Source: Roseomonas fluvialis
Lineage (GTDB): Bacteria; Pseudomonadota; Alphaproteobacteria; Acetobacterales; Acetobacteraceae
Direction: 5' to 3'
DNA length: 64,000 nucleotides
NCBI RefSeq assembly: GCF_022846615.1
Contig: NZ_AP025637.1
Span: 4,985,001 to 5,049,000 of the forward strand
Below are positions 54,622 through 62,976 of this stretch, piece by piece. The position numbers and the translations under genes are program-made. A model generated the notes under the pieces. That model was not told the origin of the DNA and did not search any database. It saw only the letters and a program-made list of their open reading frames with translations. How positions within the stretch are numbered: the stretch's first letter is position 1; every line of letters begins with the position of its first letter.

Positions 54622-55467
54622 ATGCACGCCCCGGTCGTCCAGCGCCTTGGGGGCGACCGGCTGCACCTGTCGCACGGTCCGATCGACGTGGTGCTGCGCG
54701 CCTGGGGCGACACGCAGGCCGTTCATGCAGCCGAGGCAGCAGCGGTCTCTGCCTTCCCCGACATCCTGCCGTCGCTAGCCGCCGAGCTGCCCGCGCTGCG
54801 CCGGCCGATCGCCGAATCAGCGCCGGTGTCGCACCCGGTCGCGCGCCGGATGGTGGCGGCCTGCGCGCCCTTCGCGCCGCACTTCATCACCCCGATGGCC
54901 GCGGTGGCCGGCGCCGTGGCGGATGCGCTGCTGGCCGAGATGCTGCGCGCCGCACCGCTCGCCCGCGCCTATGTGAATGATGGCGGCGACATCGCGCTGC
55001 ATGTCGCGCCGGGGGAAACGCTCGCCATCGGCCTGGCGGCGGATCCGGCACGGCTTGCGCTGGATGGCGCGCTGCGGGTGACGGCGGGCAGCGGCATCGG
55101 CGGGGTCGCGACATCGGGCCGGCATGGCCGGTCCTTTTCGCTCGGCATCGCGGATGCGGTGACGGTGCTCGCGCGCGACGCCGCGACGGCCGACGCCGCC
55201 GCGACGCTCATCGCCAATGCGGTCGATCTCGACAGCGCCGCCATCGCGCGCGCACCGGCGGAGAGCCTCGACCCGGACAGCGACCTTGGCGCGCGGCTGG
55301 TCACGGTCGCCGTGGGCAGCCTGTCGGTCGCGGAGATCCAGGCGGCGCTGGCGTCCGGTCTGGCGCGTGCCGAGGCGTTCCGTGCCGCCGGCCACATCAT
55401 CGGTGCGGCCCTGCGCCTGGGCGGCACGCTGCGCACCACAGGCCTGCCCGCCTTGCCATCCCCCTGA
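54622..55467 (+). CDS. UPF0280 (ApbE-like) protein
   Basis: A 281-aa UPF0280 protein. The family belongs to the ApbE superfamily, whose members bind FAD and attach FMN to proteins. ApbE-like blocks are 'ARAYVNDGGDIALHVAPGET' (compare the 'NxGGD' of ApbE), 'GGVATSGRHGRSFSLGIADA' (compare 'VATSG') and 'ARDAATADAAATLIANAVD' (compare the ADA-x-ATA block). Beside an Hnr-like flavoprotein it could install covalent flavin; that is inference. The ATG at 54622 lies 237 bases after the Hnr-like gene; that gap is GC-rich, shows no gene, and may hold an internal promoter. Confidence 0.82.
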   Translation: MHAPVVQRLGGDRLHLSHGPIDVVLRAWGDTQAVHAAEAAAVSAFPDILPSLAAELPALRRPIAESAPVSHPVARRMVAACAPFAPHFITPMAAVAGAVADALLAEMLRAAPLARAYVNDGGDIALHVAPGETLAIGLAADPARLALDGALRVTAGSGIGGVATSGRHGRSFSLGIADAVTVLARDAATADAAATLIANAVDLDSAAIARAPAESLDPDSDLGARLVTVAVGSLSVAEIQAALASGLARAEAFRAAGHIIGAALRLGGTLRTTGLPALPSP

Positions 55468-55471
55468 CGCA

Positions 55472-55499
55472 GAAAGGGGCGCCCTGAGGCGCCCCTTTC
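55472..55499. terminator. bidirectional terminator between UPF0280 and ompA-like genes
   Basis: A perfect 12-bp stem GAAAGGGGCGCC (55472-55483) / GGCGCCCCTTTC (55488-55499) with loop CTGA. The stem carries three As at its 5' end and three Ts at its 3' end, which gives a short T-tract on either strand. It lies between two convergent genes, four bases from the UPF0280 stop and 27 from the stop of the porin gene, and should end both transcripts. Confidence 0.8.
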
Positions 55500-55526
55500 C
55501 ATGTTCTGTCGCGTGGTGTCCCGCGA

Positions 55527-56657
55527 TTAGCGGAGCACGATCTCCACGCGGCGGTTCTGCGGCTCGCGGGTGTTGTCCGGGGTCGGGACCAGCAGCTGGC
55601 TCTCGCCGACGCCGCGCGCGGTGATCTCGTTGCGCGGGATGCCCAGGCGGACCAGCTCGGCAGCCACCGCGTTGGCGCGGCGGACCGACAGGCCCTGGTT
55701 GTAGACCGGCGAGCCCGAGGTGTCGGTGTGACCCGTCACTTCGATGCGCGTCACGCGCTGCGTGCGCGCGGCCTGCGCCGCTTCCGCGATGATCTGGCGC
55801 GCGCGCGCGGTCAGGTCGGCGCGGTTCCAGTCGAAGAACACCAGGAAGGTGCGCGCCGGCGCCGGCGCCACCGCGGCAGGGGCCACCGGCGCGGCCGTGC
55901 GGCCGAAGTTGTAGCGCACGCCGAACATGATGGAGTGGTTGTAGTTGTCGGCGTTGTACTGGAAGGCCTGGCGGTCGGCGATGCGGTCGCCGCCAGCCTG
56001 CACCACGCCGTTCGCGCGGCCACGGAGTTCAACTTGCGCCGTGCCCAGGAAGCGGTACTCGGCGGTCAGCGCCAGGCCGGGGACGCTGTCGATCGGCAGG
56101 GCGAGGCCCAGGATCGCCTGGTAGGCGAAGGTCGAGGAGTCGCCGCCGAAGGTCACGTTCGCCGCGTTGCCGTTCGCCGCGCGCTGACCGAAGCCGACAT
56201 CATTCCAGTCCGCGAAGGCCATGCCGACGCCGGCGCCCACGTAGGGCATCACCGGCCCGAGGCGGAAGTCATACAGCGCGTTGAACATGATGCCGTAGGT
56301 CGCGGCCGTGCCGCTCGCACGCGGCAGAGCGCCGATGCCCGAGGCCTTGATGTTGTCGACGTCGTTCTGGCGGTAGCTGCCCTCGAGTTCGAGGCGCAGG
56401 CCGTTGCCGAAGCCGTAGCCGACGCTGACCACGCCAGCGAAGCCCCACTCGAACCCGACATCCAGGCTGCGGGAGAAGGCGTTGCCATTCTCGAGGCGCC
56501 CACTGATCGTGTCCGAGCTGCCCATCAGGTAGTTGAAGCCGGCGCCGGCACCCACGTAGATGCCCTGCACCCGCGGATCCCAGCTCTGCGCCTGGGCGGT
56601 CGCCGCCATCGGCAGCGACAGCAGAGTCGCGGCAAGAAGCGTCTTCTTGAAGTTCAT
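55527..56657 (-). CDS. OmpA-family outer membrane protein
   Basis: A 376-aa outer-membrane protein. Signal peptide residues 1-22 ('LLAATLLSLPMAATAQAQ'); an N-terminal 8-stranded beta-barrel (about 30-255) with alternating strands such as 'GIYVGAGAGFNYLMG', 'GVVSVGYGFGNGLRLELEGS' and 'SIMFGVRYNFG'; a Pro/Ala linker; and a C-terminal OmpA peptidoglycan-binding domain with 'FFDWNRADLTARARQIIAEA', 'VTGHTDTSGSPVYNQGLSVR' and 'NRRVEIVL'. The Asp and Arg of 'TDTSGS...R' bind diaminopimelate. The ATG at 56657 is preferred because 'GAGGA' is well spaced; an ATG at 56663 is too close to it. Confidence 0.94.
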   Translation of the reverse strand: MNFKKTLLAATLLSLPMAATAQAQSWDPRVQGIYVGAGAGFNYLMGSSDTISGRLENGNAFSRSLDVGFEWGFAGVVSVGYGFGNGLRLELEGSYRQNDVDNIKASGIGALPRASGTAATYGIMFNALYDFRLGPVMPYVGAGVGMAFADWNDVGFGQRAANGNAANVTFGGDSSTFAYQAILGLALPIDSVPGLALTAEYRFLGTAQVELRGRANGVVQAGGDRIADRQAFQYNADNYNHSIMFGVRYNFGRTAAPVAPAAVAPAPARTFLVFFDWNRADLTARARQIIAEAAQAARTQRVTRIEVTGHTDTSGSPVYNQGLSVRRANAVAAELVRLGIPRNEITARGVGESQLLVPTPDNTREPQNRRVEIVLR

Positions 56658-56868
56658 CGTCATTCCTCGCGTCCAACTGACGCACCGACCGCGCCGGTGC
56701 AGATGGCTCCCCCCGAGAGGGGCTCGGCGCGGAGTTTAACCACATTCGCTGACGGCTGACCCAGCCTCCGGTGGCGCTTTCCGAACATCGGCGGAGCACT
56801 GTGGCGGTCGCGCCACACCTCTGTGACCTCGCCGCGCGGGCCGGACTCCGCCATGCCGCGTCGGTTTC

Positions 56869-56897
56869 TTGCGCCAAGCGCACACCGCGGCGCTAGT
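56869..56897 (+). promoter_or_regulatory. possible promoter of the EF-G-like gene
   Basis: TTGCGC (56869-56874) and GCTAGT (56892-56897) are 17 bases apart. The match to the housekeeping consensus is modest (three of six each). The 11-base string GCGCTAGTCTC that includes the -10 box also occurs upstream of the phasin gene (22735-22745), which supports a promoter role. The rest of the 320-base gap between the porin and the EF-G-like gene shows no open frame of interest. Confidence 0.3.
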
Positions 56898-56899
56898 CT

Positions 56900-56928
56900 C
56901 CCCCCCGGCGGCCCCACCGCCGGGGGGG
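56900..56928 (+). other. strong GC hairpin in the leader of the EF-G-like gene
   Basis: CCCCCCCGGCGG (56900-56911) pairs fully with CCGCCGGGGGGG (56917-56928) around the loop CCCCA. The 12-bp all-GC stem is very stable and begins right after the possible -10 box, so it would lie at or near the 5' end of the transcript, 51 bases before the start codon. No T-tract follows. It may stabilise the mRNA. Confidence 0.5.
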
Positions 56929-56979
56929 CCGTCGCACACGGCCGGTCCACGGCCGGAAGACCTGGGAGGGTCCGCCACC

Positions 56980-58944
56980 ATGACCGAATCCGCGTCGAGA
57001 CACGCCGGCGGGGCAGCGCCCCGCGCCATCGCCCTGATCGGGCCGCAAGCCAGCGGCAAGTCCACCCTGTTCGATGCCCTGCTGGCCGCCGCCGGCAGCG
57101 CCCCGCCCCGCCGCGACGCCCGCACCCGCGCCATGGGCACCGCGCTGCGCATCGGCCATTGCAGTTTCCTGGGCGATCCCTGGGCACTGATCGACTGCCC
57201 CGGGTCGGTCGAATTCGCGGCCGAGACCGCCGCCGCGCTGGCCGTTGCCGACCTCGCCCTGGTGGTCTGCGAAGCCACGCCGTCGCGGGCCGCCGCCCTG
57301 GCGCCGGTGTTCCGCGCCATCGAGCGTGCCGACCTGCCCGCCATGGTCTTCGTCAACAAGGTCGACGCGCTGGGCGACCAGCACATTCGCGACACCCTGG
57401 CCGCATTGCAGGCCCATTCGCGCCGCCCGCTGGTGCTGCGCCAGGTGCCCATCCGCGAGGCCGGCCAGGTCACCGGCTATGTCGACCTGGTGAGCGAGCG
57501 TGCCTACCGCTGGCGCCGCGGCGAGCCCTCCGAACTGATCCGCATGCCCGGCGACGTCGCCGCGAGGGAAGCCGAGGCCCGCGCCGCCCTGGCCGAGGCC
57601 CTGGCCGACCACGACGACGCGCTGCTTGAGAAGGTCGTGGAGGACGCCATCCCCACGCCCGACGACCTCTATCGCCCCCTGCATGCCGACATCGCCGCCG
57701 GCGCGCTCGATGCCGTGCTGCTCGGCGCGGCGGAGAAGCAGCACGGCGTGTTGCGCCTGTGGAAGGCGCTGCGCCACGACGTACCGGGGCCGGAGGCGAC
57801 GGCTGCGCGGCGCGGCATCGCGCCCGAAGGCGAGCCGGTCGCGCAGGTGTTCCGCACCATCCATGCCGGACATGGCGGCAAGCTCTCCTGCGTGCGGATC
57901 TGGCGCGGCGCCGTGAAGGACGGCGCCATGATGGACGGCGCGCGCATCGGCGGCATCACGCGCTGGCCCGCCGGCGAAGCATCCCGCGCGACCGAGGCGG
58001 CGGCCGGGGAGATCGTGGCCCTCGGACGGCTCGATGCGGTGGGCACGGGAGCCACGCTGTCGCCCTCCGGTGCGGCGCAGGGCCTGCCCTTCCCGGCGCC
58101 GCCGCCGCCGGTCTATGCCCTCGCCGTCGCCACGGAAGACCGCAAGGACGACGTCCGCCTGACCGCCGCCCTGGCGCGCCTGGCCGAGGAAGACCCCTCG
58201 CTGTCGGTCGTGCAGGATGCCGAGGCGGGGCAGATCCTGCTGACCGGCCAGGGCGATATTCACCTCGGCCACGCCGTGGCGCGCCTGGCGGAGGCGCACG
58301 GGCTGCGCGTGACCACCACACGCCCGCGCATCGCCTTCCGTGAGACCATCCGCCATGCCGCGCGCCACCATGCGCGCCACCGCCGCCAGACCGGCGGGCA
58401 CGGGCAATTCGCCGACGTCACGCTCGAAGTCACGCCCCGCGCCCGCGGCGAGGGCTTCGCCTTCGAGGACCGCATCGTCGGCGGCGCCGTGCCGCGCAAG
58501 TTCATCCCCGCGGTCGGCGAGGCGGCCGAGGACGCGACGCGGCGCGGCCCGCTCGGCAACCCGGTGGTGGACATCACGGTCACGCTGCATGACGGCGCCT
58601 TCCACTCGGTCGATTCCTCGGACATGGCCTTCGCCACCGCCACGCGCATGGCCATGCAGGAAGCGCTGGCCAAGGCCGAACCGGTGGTGCTGGAACCGGT
58701 CGACCACGTCATCATCCTGGTGCCGCAGGACGGCACGGCGGCGGCGCAGCGCCTGCTCAGCGCGCGGCGCGGCCAGATCCTCGGCTATGCCGAGAAGGAG
58801 GACTGGCCCGGCTGGGACGAGGTGCAGGCGCTGGTGCCGGAAGCCGAGCTGCACGACCTGATCATCGAATTGCGATCACTGACGATGGGCCTGGGCACCT
58901 ATACGCGCCGCTTCGACCACCTCGCGGAGGCGCGGGCGCGGTAG
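56980..58944 (+). CDS. divergent EF-G-like translational GTPase
   Basis: A 654-aa EF-G paralogue, shorter than the usual 690-700 aa. It has P-loop 'ALIGPQASGKSTLFDALL' (residues 18-35), G3 'LIDCPGSVEFAAE' and G4 'VFVNKVDALG', then EF-G domains II-V with 'GHGGKLSCVRIWRGAVKDG', 'TGQGDIHLGHAVARLAEAHG', 'RQTGGHGQFADVTLEV' and 'SLTMGLGTYTRRFDHL'. Canonical EF-G has 'DTPGH' in G3; here the catalytic His is Ser 76, and the switch I 'RGITI' is missing. GTP hydrolysis may thus be altered. Housekeeping fusA is not in the window. The gene ends one base before the convergent synthetase gene. Confidence 0.88.
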   Translation: MTESASRHAGGAAPRAIALIGPQASGKSTLFDALLAAAGSAPPRRDARTRAMGTALRIGHCSFLGDPWALIDCPGSVEFAAETAAALAVADLALVVCEATPSRAAALAPVFRAIERADLPAMVFVNKVDALGDQHIRDTLAALQAHSRRPLVLRQVPIREAGQVTGYVDLVSERAYRWRRGEPSELIRMPGDVAAREAEARAALAEALADHDDALLEKVVEDAIPTPDDLYRPLHADIAAGALDAVLLGAAEKQHGVLRLWKALRHDVPGPEATAARRGIAPEGEPVAQVFRTIHAGHGGKLSCVRIWRGAVKDGAMMDGARIGGITRWPAGEASRATEAAAGEIVALGRLDAVGTGATLSPSGAAQGLPFPAPPPPVYALAVATEDRKDDVRLTAALARLAEEDPSLSVVQDAEAGQILLTGQGDIHLGHAVARLAEAHGLRVTTTRPRIAFRETIRHAARHHARHRRQTGGHGQFADVTLEVTPRARGEGFAFEDRIVGGAVPRKFIPAVGEAAEDATRRGPLGNPVVDITVTLHDGAFHSVDSSDMAFATATRMAMQEALAKAEPVVLEPVDHVIILVPQDGTAAAQRLLSARRGQILGYAEKEDWPGWDEVQALVPEAELHDLIIELRSLTMGLGTYTRRFDHLAEARAR

Positions 58945-60603
58945 TCAGCCGGGGCCGAGCATCCGCAGCAGCGCGCTCTCGTCCCGCTTGCCGCCGGGCA
59001 GCAGCGGCATGGCGGGCAGGGCCACGATGCGCGCTGGGCGCATATGCGCGGGCAGCGCCTGGGCCATCGCGTTGCGCAGCCGTGCTTCGATCCCGTCCGG
59101 CGCCGCGGCGGCGGCTGGCACCACGAAGCCCGCCAGCAGCACACGCCCGCCAGCCTGGCGCGCCACCACGGCGGCCTGCGCGACCTCGGGGCTGCGGCGC
59201 AGCGCGGCTTCCACCTCGGCCAGTTCCACGCGCATGCCGTTCACCTTCACCATCCGGTCCATGCGCCCGAGCACCACGAAGGCGCCATCCGGCGTGATCC
59301 GCGCGAGATCACCGGTGCGGTAGATGCGCAGGCCCGGGTCGGACGGATCGCGTTCGATGCGCCCATCCACCAGCCGGCCCGCCTGCCATTCACCGAGTGC
59401 TGCGTAACGGCTGCGCATCCACAATTCGCCGACCTCGCCGGGCGGGCAGGGTGCGCCGTGCTCATCGACGATCTTCGCCTCGGTGCCGGGGTCGAGGATG
59501 CCGGCAGCGACGCGCACCGGATCCTGCGCATCGCCGGGATGCACGAACCATCCGGTGCCGGAAAGCTCCGTCGCGCCATAGGCGTTGTTGATGAAGCAGT
59601 CGGCGGGCAAAGCGGGGCGGATCGCCTCGACATCCGCGACCAGTAGCGGCTCGCCGGTGCTGCGCAGGATGCGCAGGCCGGACAGCATCGCCTTCGCGTC
59701 GGGCAGGCGCGCGACGATGCGCATCAGCGACGGTCCCGCGCGCAGCACCGTGACCGGGCGCGTGCGCAGCGCATCGCTCAGCGCCTGCACGCCGCCGCGA
59801 TCGAGCGCGACCAGGTGCAGCGCCGACCCGCAGACCACCGTCAGCAGCGTGAACAGCCCCGCCGTGGTCGCCGCCGAGGTCGCGATCAGGAAGCGGTCGC
59901 GCGGCGAGAGGTGGAATTCGTCGATCAGCCCCGCGACCTGGTGCAGCACCGTGCGCTGGCTGTGCACCAGCGCCTTGGGCTGCCCCGTACTGCCGGAGGT
60001 GCAGATGATGAAGGCCGGATCATCCTGGCCCAGCCAGGCGTCGCGCGGCGGGAAGGCCGCATCCCCCGGTGCGAACGCCACATCGACACCGATGCAGGGC
60101 AGGCCGAAGGGCTCGCCATCCTGCGCGCTGCCCGCGACCAGCAGGCCGGCGCCGGCGTGGCGCAGGATGGCCTCGTTCCAGGCGGACGGGGCCGCAGCCT
60201 CGAGCAGCAGGCCCATGCGCCCCGCAGCGATGCAGGCCAGCACCGCGACCGGATAGCCGACCGCATTGGACAGCAGCAGCCCGACCGGCCCGTTCGTGCC
60301 GCTGCCGCGGATGGCCGTGGCGAGCCGCCCGACCGCGGCCCACAACGCACGGAAGTCGAGCAGGCGGTCGGCATCCTCGCAGGCCGGCGCGTCCGGCATG
60401 GCGGCGACCACGCACGCCAGGCTGTCCAGCGCGGGCGTATCCCGGCCCTCCGCGCCGAAGCGGCGGTAGGGCACGTCGCGCGGGCCGCGGTAGTCTTCCA
60501 TGAGCTCGGGCGTCTCGATCCAGCCATCGCGCAGCGGCGCGCGCGCCAGCGCGGCCTGCATGGCGCGAGTGTGGTCGGGCACATCGTTGCCTGCATCATG
60601 CAT
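58945..60603 (-). CDS. AMP-dependent acyl-CoA synthetase/ligase family protein
   Basis: A 552-aa ANL-superfamily adenylating enzyme. Motifs: A3 'FIICTSGSTGQPKALVHSQR', A5 'NNAYGATELSGTG', A7 'IYRTGDLARITPDGAFVVLG' and A8 'RMDRMVKVNGMRVELAEVEA', and near the end the A10 Lys in 'LLPGGKRDESALL'. It would activate a carboxylic acid as AMP ester and pass it to CoA or another thiol. The A5 and A8 wording also resembles stand-alone adenylation domains. The ATG at 60603 has 'GGAGAAG' upstream. It is divergent from the thiamine-diphosphate enzyme gene, 120 bases apart. Confidence 0.88.
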   Translation of the reverse strand: MHDAGNDVPDHTRAMQAALARAPLRDGWIETPELMEDYRGPRDVPYRRFGAEGRDTPALDSLACVVAAMPDAPACEDADRLLDFRALWAAVGRLATAIRGSGTNGPVGLLLSNAVGYPVAVLACIAAGRMGLLLEAAAPSAWNEAILRHAGAGLLVAGSAQDGEPFGLPCIGVDVAFAPGDAAFPPRDAWLGQDDPAFIICTSGSTGQPKALVHSQRTVLHQVAGLIDEFHLSPRDRFLIATSAATTAGLFTLLTVVCGSALHLVALDRGGVQALSDALRTRPVTVLRAGPSLMRIVARLPDAKAMLSGLRILRSTGEPLLVADVEAIRPALPADCFINNAYGATELSGTGWFVHPGDAQDPVRVAAGILDPGTEAKIVDEHGAPCPPGEVGELWMRSRYAALGEWQAGRLVDGRIERDPSDPGLRIYRTGDLARITPDGAFVVLGRMDRMVKVNGMRVELAEVEAALRRSPEVAQAAVVARQAGGRVLLAGFVVPAAAAAPDGIEARLRNAMAQALPAHMRPARIVALPAMPLLPGGKRDESALLRMLGPG

Positions 60604-60723
60604 CGGCAGCTTCTCCGTCACATGCATGATCGCCGATGCGGCGCGTGGAGGGAACAATGGCGACAGGCTTTGCAGATTCGCGGGGCGTGCCACACTCGCC
60701 GCAACAACCGAGGAACGCCCCGC

Positions 60724-62400
60724 ATGGACACGCCGTACACCGTCGCCGACCTGGTCGCCGACTTCCTGCCGCAGGTCGGCGTGCGGACGGTCTTCGGCAT
60801 CGTCTCGGTCCACAACATCCCGATGCTGGATGCGATCGGCCAGCGCAATGCGCTGCGCTACGTGATGGCGCGCGGCGAGATGGGCGGCGCGCACATGGCC
60901 GATGCCTATGCGCGCGTGACCGGGCACCTGGGCGTGCTGTTCACCTCGACCGGTCCAGGCATGGCGAATGCGATCCCGGGCCTGGTCGAGGCGCGCTTCG
61001 CGGGCAGCCCGGTGCTGCACATCACCGGCCAGACCGCGACGAAGCACATCGACCGCGACGCCGGCACGGTGCACGACGTGCCGGGGCAGACGGCGATGCT
61101 CGCCGCGGCCTGCAAGGCGGCCTACCGCGTCCGCACGGCGAACGAGGCCTTCGGCGTGCTGGTGCGCGCGGCGGCCGAGGCGCTGTCCGCCCCGCGCGGG
61201 CCGGTCAGCGTGGAGATCCCGATCGACCTGCAGCGCGCGGTCATCGCGCGGCCGGCGGGGCTCGATTCGCTGGAACTACCGATCGCGGCGCCGCTGCCGC
61301 CGAGTGCCGGGGAACTGGATGCGGCGGCGGAGATCCTGGCGTCAGCGACGCGGCCGATGCTGTGGCTCGGCAATGGCGCGAAGCAGGCGGGCACGGCGGC
61401 GGCGCGGCTGATGGCGCTGGGCTTCGGTGCCGTGTCATCCTGGAACGGGCGCGGCATCATCCCGGAAGATCACCCGATGACGCTGGGCGGGATGCACGGC
61501 AATGGATCCCCGCGCGTGCAGGAGTTCTACGGCAGCGTGGATGCCATGCTGGTTGTGGGGTCTCGGCTGCGCGGGCACGAGACGGGCGACTTCTCGCTGA
61601 AACTGCCGCGCACGCTGATCCACGCCGATTGCGACGCGACGGCGAATGGCCGCACCTATGCCAACAGCCTGTTCGTGCATGGCGACGCGGCGTTGGTGAT
61701 GGAGGGCATCGCCGACCGGCTGGCCGGGCGCGGTTCGGTCGATCCGGGCTTCGCCGCCGACTTCGCAGCGCTGAAGGAGCGCGCGCGGGAGGAATACCTG
61801 GCGACGCTCGGCCCCTATGCCGGCTTCCCCGATGCCATCCGCGCCGCGCTGCCGCGCGACGGCGTCTGGGTGCGCGATGTCACCATTGCCAACTCCACCT
61901 GGGGCAACCGCGTCTTCCCGATCTACGACGCGCAGACCGCCGTGCATCCGGTGGGTGCGGCGATCGGGCCGGGCCTGGCGCTGGGCATCGGCGCGTCCAT
62001 CGCCGCCGAGGGCCGCAAGACCATCGCCATGTGCGGCGATGGCGGCTTCTCGCTGGGGATGTGCGAGCTGTGGACGGTGGCGCAGGAGAAGCCCGACCTG
62101 GTCACCATGGTGATGAACGACGGCGGCTACGGCGTGATCCGCCACATCCAGGATGCGGTGGCCGACGGCCGTCAGTTCGGGCACGACCTGTTGACGCCGG
62201 ATTTTGGCGCGCTGGCTGCGCTCGCGGGGCTGCCGTTCTTCAAAGTCAGCAGCGCCGAGAGCATCGGCACGGTGGTGGCGCAGGCGCTGGCGGTGAAGGG
62301 GCCAGCACTGGTCGAGGTCGACATGCGCGCGATCGGCGCCGTGCCGCCCTATGCGCCCTATGCGACCATGGGCAAGCACGCTGAACGCGCGCGGCAATAG
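60724..62400 (+). CDS. thiamine-diphosphate-dependent enzyme (acetolactate-synthase/decarboxylase-like)
   Basis: A 558-aa three-domain ThDP enzyme. N-terminal PYR domain: 'VFGIVSVHNIPMLDAIGQRN', 'VMARGEMGGAHMADAYARVT' with the cofactor Glu in the 'ARGE' block, 'GVLFTSTGPGMANAIPGLVE'. Central domain 'PMLWLGNGAKQAGTAAARLM'. C-terminal PP domain with Mg/ThDP motif 'MCGDGGFSLGMCELWTVAQE' and 'VMNDGGYGVIRHIQDA'. It could be a 2-oxo-acid decarboxylase or a carboligase; it lacks the ALS regulatory context. With the divergent synthetase gene it may form a two-enzyme module. Confidence 0.88.
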   Translation: MDTPYTVADLVADFLPQVGVRTVFGIVSVHNIPMLDAIGQRNALRYVMARGEMGGAHMADAYARVTGHLGVLFTSTGPGMANAIPGLVEARFAGSPVLHITGQTATKHIDRDAGTVHDVPGQTAMLAAACKAAYRVRTANEAFGVLVRAAAEALSAPRGPVSVEIPIDLQRAVIARPAGLDSLELPIAAPLPPSAGELDAAAEILASATRPMLWLGNGAKQAGTAAARLMALGFGAVSSWNGRGIIPEDHPMTLGGMHGNGSPRVQEFYGSVDAMLVVGSRLRGHETGDFSLKLPRTLIHADCDATANGRTYANSLFVHGDAALVMEGIADRLAGRGSVDPGFAADFAALKERAREEYLATLGPYAGFPDAIRAALPRDGVWVRDVTIANSTWGNRVFPIYDAQTAVHPVGAAIGPGLALGIGASIAAEGRKTIAMCGDGGFSLGMCELWTVAQEKPDLVTMVMNDGGYGVIRHIQDAVADGRQFGHDLLTPDFGALAALAGLPFFKVSSAESIGTVVAQALAVKGPALVEVDMRAIGAVPPYAPYATMGKHAERARQ

Positions 62401-62412
62401 CCCCGCGGCGTT

Positions 62413-62976
62413 CTACAGGGGGATGCGGAACAGCATCCCTTCCTCACCCCCGAAGGCCGCGTCCTTCCTGAACCGGCCCACGGGCATGCCGCCATTCGCC
62501 AGGATCACCTTCCTTGACGCGAGGTTTTCCGCTTCGGTCGTCAGGTCGACATGCCGCAGCCCGACCGCGCGCGCCTTCGGCAGCAACAGCCCGAGCGCCC
62601 GCGTCGCATGCCCCTGCCCACGCTTCCAGGGCACCACGGTGTAGCCGACATGGCCGAGCACATGCGTCGGCAGGTCCTCGGTCCCGTTCTGCCAGCGCAG
62701 GTGAATGGCGCCGCAGAACGACCCATCCGAGATCCAGCAGGTGAAGCCGGGCAGGCGCGGCACGGTCGATCCGTCCGGCAGCGTGATCGGGGCGCCGCGC
62801 GCCTCTGGATCGTGCAGGCTGTCGAGGAAAGCGTCCGGATCGCGCGCGATGGCGCCGAGATGAGCGCGGATCGCCGCATCACCAGCGACATTGTACGGTG
62901 ACCAGCCGCTGAGCATCGCGTCGCGATAGGCATCGAGTGCGTGCGGCGCCGGGCGCAGGAGCGTGGTCGCGCTCAC
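62413..62976 (-). CDS. GNAT family N-acetyltransferase
   Basis: A 187-aa acetyltransferase with a RimJ/RimL-like GNAT fold: 'DGSFCGAIHLRWQNGTEDLP', 'HVLGHVGYTVVPWKRGQGHA' (the acetyl-CoA loop, R-G-Q-G-H-A), 'TRALGLLLPKARAVGLRHVD' and 'LTTEAENLASRKVILANGG'. The substrate is unknown. The GTG at 62976 overlaps the stop of the upstream MFS gene (GTGA on the minus strand); an ATG about 20 codons later is possible. Co-transcribed with the efflux pump, it may modify a related compound. Confidence 0.87.
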   Translation of the reverse strand: MSATTLLRPAPHALDAYRDAMLSGWSPYNVAGDAAIRAHLGAIARDPDAFLDSLHDPEARGAPITLPDGSTVPRLPGFTCWISDGSFCGAIHLRWQNGTEDLPTHVLGHVGYTVVPWKRGQGHATRALGLLLPKARAVGLRHVDLTTEAENLASRKVILANGGMPVGRFRKDAAFGGEEGMLFRIPL

